A DNA stretch of 64,000 nt from Panopea generosa. Its lineage: Eukaryota; Mollusca; Bivalvia; Adapedonta; Hiatellidae. Of this stretch, positions 1 through 11,256 are shown piece by piece. The translations under genes and the position numbers were made by a program. Each line of letters begins with the position of its first letter. Positions within the stretch are counted from its first letter, which is position 1. The notes under the pieces are model-generated. The model saw nothing but the letters and a program-made list of their open reading frames with translations, did not search any database and had not been told where the DNA came from. The DNA lies in assembly GCA_029582155.1 (NCBI GenBank), contig CM055896.1:3087501-3151500 (forward strand), written 5' to 3'.

Positions 1-155
1 TACTCTGAATTACCTGAACTGTTTAAAAATAATTGTTTCCATTTTCACCTGTTCATAATACATATTATATGTATATATATTTATATATTATATATTTTAA
101 ATAAACATGGAGGAACAATTGGTATAAAACAGTAAACACAGCTATTATTTTATTT

Positions 156-379
156 AGGCCAAATGAAAAAATAGTTTTGCTTCCTGTGAACTGACCGAGT
201 CAATATTTTAAACCCCCCCAAGTAATAATTTTTAATTGAATTTGTTTTTTTTGTTTTTTTTTTCCTTTTGCTCCATTTCAACCCATGAACCACGGAAGGT
301 TGGGTGGGAAAAAAATTTCAACCTTCAGACCCATTTTTTCCCCCAGCATGCCGCACGAAAAAACTTTTTCATTTGGCCT
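156..379. mobile_element. MITE with AGGCCAAATGAAAAA inverted ends
   Basis: The left end reads AGGCCAAATGAAAAAATAG and the right end is its near-perfect inverse (CTTTTTCATTTGGCCT). About 224 bp, non-coding, with C-rich and T-rich runs inside. No clear target duplication, so the superfamily is not assigned. Confidence 0.6.
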
Positions 380-760
380 CAGTATATAATATATGTACAA
401 CAGCAATAAAGTTTTAAGTACTCATCATACAACTGTGTATATTAAAAAAAGTTCTTTTTATTTTAGTTACTTCTATTTCCCAGATCAAAATTTAACTGTT
501 GTCCATACTGTATACATACTAATGATAATATACATGTCAACAGAAAAAGCTGCTCAGATTAATTAAATGACATTTTGACCGGAATTTTGCGACATGATAT
601 TAAAAACAAGATTTATTTAAATTAAAAATGAGACTTATCTATGCAACTTTTTAATGATATGTTTTGTTAAAAGTCATTACAACTGCAGACTCAGTCTTGA
701 TTAATGGAATTAAAATTTATAGTGTACATCAGCTTTATAATATTGTAGTACTTGAGTATT

Positions 761-1073
761 ATGTTGTTGTATGGTGTTTAGTGTCGCTTTCAACAATTTT
801 TCAGTCATATCGCGACGGTGTCTACTTGAGACAGTATTCTAAGCGCTGTCACACTGGAGAATCATGCCGCAGACACATGGTATGATACCCCACCCAGTCA
901 CATTATAATGACACCAGGCTGACCAGACCTAGAATTCTCCTCTAAATGCTGAGCGTCAAGCGAGGAAGCTTCTTGTACCATTTTTAAAGTTTTTGGTATG
1001 ACCCGGCCAGGGATTGAACCCATGACCTTCAGCATGCAAGGAGGACGCTCTACCACTAGACCACGCCGCCGTC
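761..1073 (-). mobile_element. tRNA-derived SINE, family C
   Basis: On the minus strand it begins with a tRNA-like head (A box TGGTCTAGTGGTAGAGCG, B box GGTTCAATCCC). A conserved body follows (GAAGCTTCCTCGCTTGACG, then a TCTGGTCAGCC block), and it ends in a TTGAAAGCGACACTAAACACC-like tail. Other copies lie at 12447-12875, 20047-20325 and 26357-26560. Confidence 0.75.
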
Positions 1074-1191
1074 TCTCAAGTATTAAAAGTGATTAAGTCA
1101 TGTAACTTACGTTATACAACTACGGTTTGTCAAAAAACAGAATCTTTTAGTTATGTATCAATCTTAGGTTTAACATGTACATATTGAACTT

Positions 1192-2071
1192 TTATCTCCA
1201 TTGGTGATACTGACCTACTTGTTTACCACCTTCCCATCGGACAGCCTTAATTATGGTGTCTTCACTTCTTTTCAGTGCATCAACTTTAAGTTCTGGTTTA
1301 AGTGATTCCCTGATGACTTTGGCACATATATTGGAATAACGAATGTAACTGAAGAAGGAAAAATCAATGAATATAAATGTAATATTGTTATTTAACTTGT
1401 ACAATGTAATTTTTTATCATGAATTTTAACAATTTTTAATTATTTATTAAAGTTATCAAATCCACACAAACATTTATAACAGAGAACTACTAGAGGTATT
1501 TTTTTTTAGAATGAAACCTAAAACACAACATTTATTTTTTTAGGCCTAAGCATTCATTTAAAAATGTTGGAAAGGGAAGACGAGTAGCTTTTATCAGAAA
1601 TTTCAAGCCCTGTGGTATACTTTTTTAAAATTAGTTTGACAATAAATCTTTATGCTTTTTCTGCAATTATGTTGTTTGTTCTTGGCTGATTAAACAGGAA
1701 CATAACTTGTAAAGTCACCGAAGGTGGCATTAAGATACCAGATAGCTATATTCCATCGCATTACCAAATGTCTTTACTCAAAATAAAAATCCTTAAATCT
1801 TACAGTTCTTCATTTTAATATTCTACTTGCATGCTATTTTATATAGCGATAAGGCGTACAGAAACGTCTGTCAAAAACGTGTAACTTCGGCGTCTCTTTT
1901 GCGGCCAATATTACTTTTTGTACCCCACCCACCCTCGTAAAAAGTGAACATAAGAATTGACCTTCAAGTTAAAGAATGTTTTCCCTGCGCTTCAGTTTTA
2001 TTTATTAAATTTCAGTAAATAAACGTTAAGTGTAATTACTTTAAACCAGCAGCTCTCCAAAACGACGACAT
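1192..2071 (-). CDS. ATP5F1E: ATP synthase F1 subunit epsilon, mitochondrial
   Basis: Small subunit of the central stalk of mitochondrial F1-ATPase, in the matrix part of complex V. Two coding exons on the minus strand: 2071-2040 ([13 protein letters not shown] plus two bases, donor GTAATT) and 1348-1192 (acceptor CTTCAG, stop TAA). Splicing restores an Asn codon across the junction and gives 62 residues. The core [20 protein letters not shown] lines up with [20 protein letters not shown] of the 51-residue human protein as I recall it. The W-R-x-A-G-L start is the family signature. The C-terminus, ending [12 protein letters not shown], is about 11 residues longer than human. There is no cleavable presequence, which is normal for epsilon. 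The gene is divergent from RBM41. Identification is firm; the 5' UTR extent is unknown. Confidence 0.93.
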
Positions 2072-2230
2072 TGTGCAAAATGTTTGGACACTTCTCCCGA
2101 CGTGAAAGTTCCGGTGAAGAGGTAAATGAAGGTCGTTATGTTGGCGGTGACGAACTAAAATGTCCTTCGTGTATATTTTCCATCAAAGTATCAAAAGTAC
2201 TAAAACCGATCGCACGGTATCACTAACGGT
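1900..2230. promoter_or_regulatory. Candidate bidirectional promoter, ATP5F1E / RBM41
   Basis: The ATP5F1E start codon (2071, minus) and a probable RBM41 leader exon (ending at 2121 with donor GTAAATG, plus) lie back to back. The leader exon would splice to an acceptor at 2927. The leader carries ATG at 2080, giving a short upstream reading frame (MFGHFSRRESSGEE, then nine codons to a stop after splicing). The region is GC-richer than its surroundings. No TATA box stands out. Transcription starts are inferred, not seen. Confidence 0.4.
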
Positions 2231-2332
2231 TTCATTAGGTATGAGAAATGGCGTAACTGGTGTTGTTGTTTAAATTCACTAATATATGTATTAGAGAAGT
2301 GCACATTTATAAGGTGCTGTTTTACTATTTAT

Positions 2333-2527
2333 CCATAATAAGTGATATCACTTATTTAAATATGTGATATCACTTATTAGAACAAGTGATATCACTTAAT
2401 CGAATATGAATAAGTGATATCACATATTCGAATAAGTGATATTGCCTATTCAAATAAGTGATGTCATTTATTCAAAGTGAACTAGTGATATCACTTGTTT
2501 GAATAGGTGATATCTCTTATTTGAATG
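2333..2527. repeat. Tandem palindromic repeat, AAGTGATATCACTT core
   Basis: About eight units of roughly 22-24 bp. Each is centred on the palindrome AAGTGATATCACTT and joined by an imperfect palindrome of the type TTATTCGAATAA. Units vary at the centre (GATATC, GATGTC) and in spacing. The array lies between the putative leader exon and the first coding exon of RBM41. Confidence 0.85.
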
Positions 2528-2967
2528 GTTAAATAGTAAAACGGCACCCCATAAACATTAATCTAAAAGGCAAAATATAATTTATCTCTCACATCTAAAA
2601 TCATGTAAAACATGGGCTGCATACAGTTCAATGAAACGTTTATATGTTTTGCCTACAAGTCAACTGAGCCAAGTATTCCCTGTAAACATTTTCTGACAAG
2701 GCTTTGAGAGCCCCCACCCAACATGTTTTCCGGAATCTGCCACTGGGTACCAGACTTAATGAGTGACTGATGGTCAATAGAGTGTTAATCATTTATTGTA
2801 AATAGATGGTGGTATTGATATTGTGTATAAGTTTATAAGATAAAAATAGAATTTATTGTGTTCACATTCCTGAATTCGCATTATTGTTCAATTTATATAA
2901 TATGCAAACTTGTATCAATTAATTCAGTGGAAATCCCAGACGATTTCACAGCCATGAAGTGGTACGG

Positions 2968-5900
2968 ATGGAGACGGGCTCCCGGTCAGCCCCAAGGCCA
3001 ATTGATGGTCCAGTGGAAGACATTGAGACAGCAGGTGAAATGCACCTGCAGACACTGTTAAAAAAACAGATGGATACAAACATCACCCTAGCTGAGTGAG
3101 TATTATATGTAAGGAAGTCATAATGCGGGGCAGCTGGGGTATATATCACTTTTAGTGATAGGTCTATTTTGTTTACCCCATTCCTTTTTATTAAATAAAA
3201 GTATTTCTTCTCTAATGCTTAAGATAAATATTTTTAATGAATTGGGTTTTATGGCGTACCAACACATTATAGGTTACCGGTATTCGACGCCAACAGGAAG
3301 GAAGATTCCAGGTTCACTGTACATGTACAAAAACAACAAATTAACATACAGATTAAAAAAAAAATACATCAACAAATGAATATGCAGAATGAACCTAGAA
3401 CCTTGATACCTGCAGAACTGCAGAGTTTCAGCAAATTCTATCGTATTACTTAATTTGTTGCTTCTTATGACATGCATAAGCCACAGTGATCCTATTCTTG
3501 CCATCACTCGTGGCTCCCTGGAACCACACAGGGGTTGATAATTTAACCACAATAGTGAACATGACAAAAAATGATAAAATGAACATGACATCCATTTGGA
3601 GGATTCCTACCCCTCTGCAGAGACCGACAGTGATTCTATTCTTAGCCGGAACCACACGGGCTAAATATTTTTAAACGATCGGTATATGCCGTAGTTTTAA
3701 ACCCTGTGGTATTAATTATTTAGGTAAAATGTGAAAGTCACACTTCAAGAACGGATCTTCATTTTTTTTTTTTTTTACAAAACAAAATTTTGATAAATGA
3801 TATAGGTATAAACTTAATTTAACTGATATCATGTACGAGTATCCATAAAATGTACCTTGTATTACAAGTATGATAAAAAACACAGCAGTTTTGTAGATAA
3901 CCATCATAACATAGTAGCAGATGTGTTTACTAATATTTGGCTTCTCTCCATAAATTATATATATTTATAAAAAAAAAAAAAAAATTAAAAATGAAATTCT
4001 CCCACCTTCCCCCTTTTTCAGAAAAATTTGGATGATAATCTAGTAATTAATTTACAGTGGCCTAATGGACAATTTTTATTTTAGACAAATGAAACAAAAG
4101 AAGGTTTTTTCAAGGAGTATAGAGTACCAGCCAGCCACAAATGGACTATCAGGGATGGTCACACTTGACGACTTCCAATCACTCGGAAAGACAGATAATT
4201 ATATAGAAGAAATGAGGAGCTTTGGACTTACCAATGAAGAAATACTGTACAAGCTCCAGTCAGAGGATACAGATAATGGTGTGGTATGCAAACCAAGACA
4301 TCAACATTTTCTTAAATTTTACTTAAATTCTTAAAAACTTAACTTTATTTTTACTGGTTACATAAATATTCTTTAATCAATGTCAATGAAACAAAGTGCA
4401 GTTTTTATAGAGCCAATTTAAAATCATGATCACGTGAATGCTTTTGTTTGATTTAAGTTTTTACAAAAGCCTGATATTTTTTTTCTCCACTCAATGTGAA
4501 ATGCGTGGTCCAGTGGTAGAGCATCCGGCCCAGGATCGGAGAGTCGTGGGTTTGATCCTCTGCCTTAGCTACAGTTTGTGTCCTGGAGCAAGACCCTTTA
4601 TCCACATATGCTTAGTACTGGTTCTACCTCGAGCATTTAATTGATTAAGTTGTAAAAACTTTAATCACATTAAAGTTAAAAAAAAAAATTAGCTGGAGGG
4701 GTCCTCCACGGCTGAGTGGTCCTCCATGGCTGAGTGGTCCTCCACGGCTGAGTGGTCCTCCACGGCTGAGGGCTCCTCCATGGCTGAGTGGTCCTCCAGG
4801 GCTGAGGGCTCCTCCATGGCTGAGTGGTCCTCCACGGCTAAGGGGTCCTCCACGGCTGAGGGGTCCTTCACGGGGTCTTCCATGGCTAAGGGGTCCTTCA
4901 CGGCTGAGTGGTCCTCCATGGCTCAGTGGTCCTCCACGGCTGAGGGCTCCTCCACGGCTGAGGGCTCCTCCATGGCTGAGTGCTCCTCCACGGCTGAGGG
5001 GTCCTCCATGGGGTCCTCCACGGCTGAGGGGTCCTCCACGGCTGAGTGGTCCTCCATGGCTGAGTGGTCCTCCAGGGCTGAGGGCTCCTCCATGGCTGAG
5101 TGGTCCTCCAGGGCTGAGGGCTCCTCCATGGCTGAGTGGTCCTCCACGGCTAAGGGGTCCTCCACGGCTAAGGGGTCCTCCACGGCTGAGGGGTCCTTCA
5201 CGGAGTCTTCCATGGCTAAGGGGTCCTTCACGGCTGAGTGGTCCTCCATGGCTCAGTGGTCCTCCACGGCTGAGGGCTCCTCCACGGCTGAGGGCTCCTT
5301 CATGGCTGAGTGGTCCTCCACGGCTGAGGTGTCCTCCATGGGGTCCTCCACGGCTGAGTGGTCCTCCACGGCTGAGGGGTCCCGGCTGAGTGGTCCTCCA
5401 TGGCTGACGGTTTCACCACGGCTGAGTGGTCCTCCACGGCTGAGTGGTCCTCCACGGATGAGGGGTCCTCCAAGGCTGTGTGGTCCTCCACAGCTGAGGG
5501 GTCCTCAACGACTGAGGGGTCATCAACGGCTGAGTGGTCCTCCACGGCTGAGTGGTCTAAGGCACTGTCTCAAGATCACATATCTCTCTAGTATGAAGTT
5601 TTAGACTCGCGCCAACTCGGTTTAAAAATTTTGTGATTTACATCCATTGAACTATTGTCACACAGCGTTGCTCATAAGAATTGTTTGGACATATTCTCTG
5701 TTCATTTGACATTGCTTGCATTTTAATAATAAAGTTTCACATATTTTGTACTAATTCATTTATTCATTTAAGACCAAAGTCACTGTTACAACAAGAGAAA
5801 ACTTAAAATGTAATACATATAATGAAAGAATAATGACTCTTTTGAGGAATATTCAGAGCACTTTGCCTTGAAGCAGCAATGATTGAATTATTGAATACTT

Positions 5901-8900
5901 AGCATCATTTTTATGCCATTAATTGGCTAACAGATGATCAATTAACCTAACCACTATTTCCTGGGATCCCGAAAGGTTAACCAGTACTTGAGCACACCCC
6001 ATCTCCACAAGTAATTGACAACTTTCCCACTTGAATCAGCGGTGAGAGACAAATGATAATGAGACACAATGTTGTATATCAGTCATCATGGAGACTGTTG
6101 CCGGGCGGGGTTTCAAACTCACGACCCCTGGATTAATAGTCAGATGTGTTACCGACCGAGCTAATCGGGCGCAAAATTGCATTCATGTAATGAATGGCGA
6201 TTTATAGCACGGCACATAAATAGAGTAATTTTGTGTGCATTAAGATTGTCATTTTATATAGTCAAATAGTTTATACTAATTTACTTAAGCTTGTTTGCAA
6301 AGCAATTTCTGAGATAATAATACTCATTTAGAGGTGATCGGCTAAAATCTGTGATTTAACCCAAGATCTAAGACGTCATTTCCACTACACATACACCACC
6401 CTTTTAATATATATGATTGTCATGTTGGTATTTATTTTACAGGCAGCCAAGAAGAGCAGGTTGAGTAACCCAGATCATCACAAGGCATGTCTTGAAGAGA
6501 TCGATAATAAAATACAACTCAAGAAATCTACCATGGAGAAGCCCGACACATTTTCTAATGTCAAACCACTGTCTCGGTGAGATTTATTTAAAATTGGTTG
6601 TACTTGCTTATTTTTTAAAGCATTCGATCCATGATCGGAAGTTGTGGATTTGATCCTCCGCCACAGCTTTGTGTTGTTTCCTTGAACAAGACTCTTTATT
6701 TGCATATGCTTTGTACTGGTTCTTATCAGGAGGATTTCAAGTGTGATTCATCCAAGTAATAAGAACTTGTCTCACAATCAATGTAATATAAGTAAGTTTA
6801 ATTTAAAACAAGTATTGTTTGGGACACAAAGTCATGTATAAGATTATTTCAAATGGGTAAAAATCAAAGTTGAGTGTTGCCATTATATTTCAAAAAAGTA
6901 TTCCACTGAATTTGAAAAATGAAGTATTTTTATTTACCACTCAAAAGACTGTTCAACCAATATTTTATGTTTTTCCTACAAAAAATTGTGTTCAAAATAA
7001 AAAAAAGATGCCAGCCAGGTAGGCTCAGTTGGCATTGCATCTCAATATTAATCCATAAGTTGTAGTTCCTGCCCGGCCACCATCTCCGTTATAATTGATA
7101 TACAACATTGTGTCTTTCATCTCTCACTGCTGATTCAAGTGGGAAAGTTATAAGTTATTTGCAGAAATGGCTGTGCTCGAGTACTGGTTAACCTTCCAGA
7201 ATCCCTTGAAAGAGTGGTTAGGTTAACTGATTGCTGTTGGTCCTACAGGGTATAATATTCAAACAAACCTGCCCAGTTACAAAGATTCCATATACACTGC
7301 AATTAATACAAATGTATAGTGCAATCTGGATAATATTAGTTAAATTTCTTTTATTTTTACATAACCTATACAGTTATTACATTTTAAGTTGTGTTTGAGC
7401 CTCGTACAGTCAAAAAACTTTATATAAGAAAGTTTGCAAGTAACTTCCAAATTTAGAAATAGGTTCTACTCATATACATTCTGTGTTCTTCCTTCGCCAA
7501 TAAAACTGGATATGCCATACATAACCTACCATTTGTTGATAATGGTGTTGAACTCCATTAAAAAAAGGGTAAAATGTGTAGTAATTTCAAGTTTTTATCA
7601 GTATCGTCTTATTCATCTTTACACATATGAACATATAACCATGTGTAGATGATCTCAAGCTACTTATAGTTCTATCTCAGACTGATACTTCATGTTTTAT
7701 AAAAAAAAATTTTTTTATTAAACTTTGAAAATTTGTTAAAGAATACCATAACGATGAAATTAAAATATATTTTATCATTGTTGTTATATATGACCACAAT
7801 TTTGCAACAAAAAAAAAGAGAATTATTAAATGTTTTTATACATATTGTTATCAGCATGTACTTAAGTTAACACTGTTACTTTTTCAGACATGGGATGGAA
7901 CTGGAGAGAACTCTGTCCAAGACCAATGATAGAAACCACTTCCTATACAAGGTCTTAATTAGAGAGAAGGAAGTAACACATTCCACAGCTCAAAACAAGG
8001 ATGATCCCATGAACGACCTGCCAGAAATCCTGGCAGCTGTTTCTTCACACAAACACGAGAAAAGGAGACAGAGAAGAAAACATCCAAAAGCGGATGAGTA
8101 CAAGTCTGTATGTACTTTAGAATGTTGTGTACCAGATACGCCCAGCTGCTCATCATGTAAACAATGTCATGGTGCAGCAGAAGATTCAATGTCTTTAGCC
8201 GAGTCATCTGGTAAAGTTTGTCTACACAATTCCCAAGTCCAAACCTGCACGGAAAAACCTGTAGACTATGTGTCAAAGGAGTTTGCTGAAGATAGTTTTA
8301 AAGAAGACACAAAATCAGAAATGAAGACAGATTCAAAAAAGAAAAAAGGAATTCCAGTAAAATCTACTGAGTTTACAGTAAGAACTAGGGGTGTCGTAAA
8401 GGTTAATGATGGAAATGAAAAACATAAAGAAATAGAAGAGACTGACATGACTGACACAGAACCATTATCAGCACATAGTAACGATATCAGAGAGCTAGAG
8501 AATGTGGAATCTATTCCTGAGGAAGCAATTAGAGGATATAAACTTGGTGCAGATGAAATAAGAAAACTTGCACGATTCGAGTCATACAGCCCTGGGAAAC
8601 CATCAAATGTAAGTACATGTATTAAAACATATTTTGTCCACTTTTCATTATTATTTTACCTCCATCCTACTCCACTTAACTTTCTTTGAAACAATTGGAC
8701 AACCTTCAGTTTTATGCTGTTTATATTTTATCTTGCACAAATAACAGTATTTTTTCCAATCACAAGTGACCTAACTGAATACTTCTATTGATCTGTGTAA
8801 AATGTTGAACAACTGATACAATAAGCTAACGGTTCTTCCGTGGCCAAGTGGTCCAATGCACCATCTCAAAATCACTTACCTCACAATGCTAAGGCTGTAA

Positions 8901-11256
8901 ATTTTTTGTCCCATTCACTCCACAAATTTTATGCGAGAAGTTTGCCAGTTACTTACGGAAGGACGGTGGTTCTACTCAGATTTATTTCAAGGTCTTCCTC
9001 CATCATTAAAACTGTATATGCTGTATATAACCTGAAATGTGTTGAAAATGGCATTAAACTTCATTGCAAGAAATACAATAAGCTGTTGCTTCACATTTTA
9101 CCTGAAAATACTGAAGAGCTTATGTCATGTATCCACTTGTAAGCACTTTAGAACCAATTCAATAATTATCTAAATCTAGCCAAATCCCAGACCAGTTATT
9201 GAACCAGAATGAACAGAAGAGCAAAGTAGGCCTAGTTGGACCTCTTGGTCACTCTGTTAACAAAAATGTAAAATGAATTTGACATTGATAGATATAAAAC
9301 TGTTGCAGGAATGTTTGATTGCATATGCAAGTGTTCATGTCCACTAATGTTCATTTCATAACTTATTTGTAGGTTTTGTATGTGAAGAATTTATCTCCTA
9401 AAGTAACAGAGAATGATTTAGCCTCCTTGTTCATACGGTATCAGGCCAGTAATGAAGACAGAATTTTGTTCAAATTGTTGACTGGTCGGATGAAGGGACA
9501 GGCCTTTGTAACGTTTTCAAGTAAGTTTGTGCAAAAACATTTTTTTTACTGCAAACATATAGTAGTTAATTAAACAAGAAATCAATATACTGTAAAATAT
9601 GTAGATACATTTTCTATTTAAAGGGAGTATCTGCCAATATATGACAAAAACAATATTTCAATTAGTAGGGTAAACTTGAAAGGAATTCCCCGTTCTAAAA
9701 AAAGACATGAATACTGTTTGATGACCTTCGCGTCGTCAGTAGGACTCGTCCAAGATAAAATAGTATTTACTACATGTAAACCTGTATAACGGATCAAATT
9801 GAAATCAAAATGAAATCGGGGAACTCATTTAATACCTCACTAAATATGTTGTGCATAGCCCAAGTTAGAAAATCACTTTTCAATATATTATTTTGGCATG
9901 TTTAAAAAGATATCATTTTGGCAATACGGTGCCAGGCATGATATACAGTCAAACCTGTGTAAGTGGTCACCTCTATTAAGCTGTCACTTGTCTTAAGCGG
10001 CCACATTTGCTATTTCCCATTTATATGCTATCAGGGCAATTCAACCTGTATTAAGCAACAATCTGTCTTAAAAGGCCAAAAGGTTTGAAAAATCGTGATA
10101 AATTCCCTTTAATAGTAAAAGCGTAGATGTAAAATAATGCATTAAGTGGTACACGACTTTTAATCACAATGCATTGCTGTAAGTTCTGACTAAAACCGCT
10201 GTAAATTATTTGAGAAGTTGTATAGATAAGTTCATCAGCCTTCTAAGTAAATTATTTAATTATTCATTTAACATTGGAAGTCAAAGGGCCATGACTCTGT
10301 TGCAATGAAAGGTAAAAACCCTGATATTATGCGCAAACACACTTACCAGTAATGCATTGCTGCAAATGTAATCCAAATGTAATCTGTAAGTTAAGAAAGA
10401 AAATCTGTATAGATGGACATTTCCTAAAATGAAAGGTCTTTTTTGTCTTTACTATCTATTATCTAGAGAAAAATTACCAAAATTTAGTCTGGCAAGGTAA
10501 AATTAGCCCCCTACTAGTGTGGGCCACTTATGTATTTTAATAATTTTCTATTGTTTAACATTCTTACCCAAGTGTTTTGATGCCATTTGATCGACTCCGG
10601 GCGGAGCTACGATGAAAGCTGAGATAATTGATGTTTAAAAGTTGATGTTTGCTCAGGCCGTTTCTAAGCATAGCCCGCATGGCTCTGTACTTTGCACACG
10701 ACTCGTTCAGAATTGAATCAAGGGCGGAGTATGTGCAATGCTATTCAGGCGATGGCAGTGATGATAAACTTCTTAATAATTGAATTATTTTATAATATCC
10801 GTCATGTGTTTAGCCAGTTTATATATCTAAAAATTCGTCTTACTTTTTAAAAAAAATGTTAAATTTTGTTTGTTATCTTTAAAAGCTAGTTTTTTTATGT
10901 TTTATCAAGAATGAAATTACGATGCACAATATCTGACAATCATATCGATGCATTGTAGGTCTAAAGAATGAATTGCATTGTGATCTATTGGAAGTTTCAT
11001 TTTACACTTGATACACACATCGGCAGAAAGGTGAATAGCTCTCCATCGATGAATTGTTAAACCTTTACTAGTTATTAAAATAGTTGTTTAATAAATACAG
11101 CTTCTAATATAATTTATGGATGGAAGTAAAAAATTAGCACAATTCATTTCTCCTCCAGGTATAAAAGATGCAACATTAGCTCTGGAACTTGTCCATGGAT
11201 ACGAGTATAAAGCAAAGCCAATCATTATACAGTATGGGAAGAAACCTTCAAATTGA
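2968..11256 (+). CDS. RBM41: RNA-binding protein 41 (RRM protein of the minor spliceosome)
   Basis: Nuclear RRM protein related to U11/U12-65K. Family knowledge places it on the 3' stem-loop of U12 snRNA in the minor spliceosome. Coding exons: 2968-3095, 4085-4283, 6443-6576, 7888-8608, 9373-9520, 11159-11256. All introns are GT-AG and the phases join to 475 residues (human about 413). Conserved blocks: ETAGEMHLQTLL near residue 22, GLSGMVTLDDFQSLGK in exon 2, LSRHGMELERTL at the exon 3/4 join. YKLGADEIRKLARFESYSPG leads into the RRM. RNP2 is LYVKNL (396-401) and RNP1 is KGQAFVTF (435-442). Exon 4 codes for a long acidic/basic low-complexity part. The last exon ends YGKKPSN-stop, and a 45-bp minisatellite copies this end. 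The start was chosen because an in-frame stop lies upstream and the N-terminal length fits the family. Confidence 0.93.
3941..4063. mobile_element. MITE fragment next to RBM41 exon 2
   Basis: Its right end (GATAATCTAGTAATTAATTT then TGGCCT) matches the inverted end of the better preserved copies at 36858-36973 and 63006-63145. The left end is decayed. It stops 22 bp before the exon 2 acceptor, so it borders the branch-point region. Confidence 0.55.
4501..4640 (+). mobile_element. tRNA-derived SINE, family E
   Basis: Head GTGGTCCAGTGGTAGAGCAT (A box) and GGGTTTGATCC (B box). The body contains GGAGCAAGACCCTTTATCC and TAGTACTGGTTCTACC. Related copies lie at 6615-6760, 13222-13340, 30985-31195 and 37915-38085. 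Confidence 0.7.
4693..5556 (+). repeat. 18-bp minisatellite derived from a SINE head
   Basis: About 48 units of GGTCCTCCACGGCTGAGT with C/T, G/T and A/G variants. The unit equals the first 18 bp of family A SINEs (GGTCCTCCGTGGCCGAGT). The array runs directly into SINE sequence at its right end (GTGGTCTAAGGCACTGTCTCAAGATCAC). Each unit plus the next GG contains TGGCTGAGTGG, a Pol III A-box match. The period is a multiple of three, so long frames of Ser-Ser-Thr-Ala-Glu-Trp type and their antisense counterparts stay open. These are not taken as genes. Confidence 0.95.
5540..5600 (+). mobile_element. SINE family A, 5' fragment
   Basis: Single-copy SINE sequence at the end of the 18-bp array (TGAGTGGTCTAAGGCACTGT and on). 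It is lost after about 60 bp. It is probably the parent copy of the array. Confidence 0.65.
5925..6172 (-). mobile_element. tRNA-derived SINE, family B (Lys-like head)
   Basis: Minus-strand head GCCCGATTAGCTCGGTCGG with B box GAGTTTGAAACC. The body has CTCACCGCTGATTCAAGTGG and ACTGGTTAACCTTTCGGGAT. The tail reads GATGGCATAAAAATGATGCT followed by AATATTCAA-like sequence. Confidence 0.8.
6615..6760 (+). mobile_element. SINE family E, 5'-decayed copy
   Basis: Retains GTGGATTTGATCCTCCGCC (B box), GAACAAGACTCTTTA and GTACTGGTTCTTA. The A box is lost. It lies 40 bp into RBM41 intron 3. Confidence 0.55.
7011..7262 (+). mobile_element. SINE family B
   Basis: Head with AGGCTCAGTTGGCATTGC, then CTCACTGCTGATTCAAGTGG and GTACTGGTTAACCTTCCAGA. 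The tail diverges after TTGGTCCTACAGGG. Confidence 0.75.
7425..7570 (+). mobile_element. SINE family A, 5'-truncated
   Basis: Body from AAGAAAGTTTGCAAGTAACT to the 3' end (AAACTGGATATGCCATACAT, GGTGTTGAACTCCATTAAAA). The tRNA head is missing. Confidence 0.65.
8831..9065 (+). mobile_element. tRNA-derived SINE, family A
   Basis: Head GGTTCTTCCGTGGCCAAGTG. The body has GAAGGACGGTGGTTCTACTC and the tail GTGTTGAAAATGGCATTAAA. About 15 copies or fragments of family A lie in the window. Confidence 0.8.
9640..9940 (-). repeat. Unclassified interspersed repeat
   Basis: Reads in reverse like 56400-56690 (shared blocks ACATACCAAAATA-like, CTAACTTGGGCTA, TTTGATTTCAATTT), with a shorter match at 46110-46215. 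No coding potential or terminal repeats seen. Confidence 0.5.
9946..10090 (+). mobile_element. Pogo-like MITE, 3'-truncated
   Basis: Begins CAGTCAAACCTGTGTAAGTG directly after TA and runs through CCACATTTGCTATTTCCCAT to AACAATCTGTCTTAAAAGGC. The right inverted end is missing. Whole copies are 177-182 bp with ends CAGTCAAACCTGT / ACAGGTTTGACTG. Confidence 0.7.

Larger units (their letters stand above)
1..1191. other. Intergenic stretch downstream of ATP5F1E
   Basis: AT-rich DNA with no recognisable exon on either strand. It holds one MITE and one tRNA-derived SINE, listed separately. The 3' UTR of ATP5F1E must lie at its right edge, but I saw no convincing AATAAA close to the stop codon. Confidence 0.6.

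Noticed and set aside
1005-1073. Possible tRNA genes at this and some 25 other sites with A and B boxes
   Set aside because: All are heads of repeated SINEs (or of the TRIM LTR), with no matching acceptor stem and a shared downstream body.
3486-3674. Overlapping 60-105 codon frames on both strands in RBM41 intron 1
   Set aside because: Short, repeat-like content (GTGATTCTATTCTTGCC twice) and no homology recognised.
4726-5604. 292-codon frame of Ser-Thr-Ala-Glu-Trp repeats, with long antisense frames
   Set aside because: It is the translation of the 18-bp minisatellite; the period is divisible by three, so all frames stay open. No splice context or homologue.
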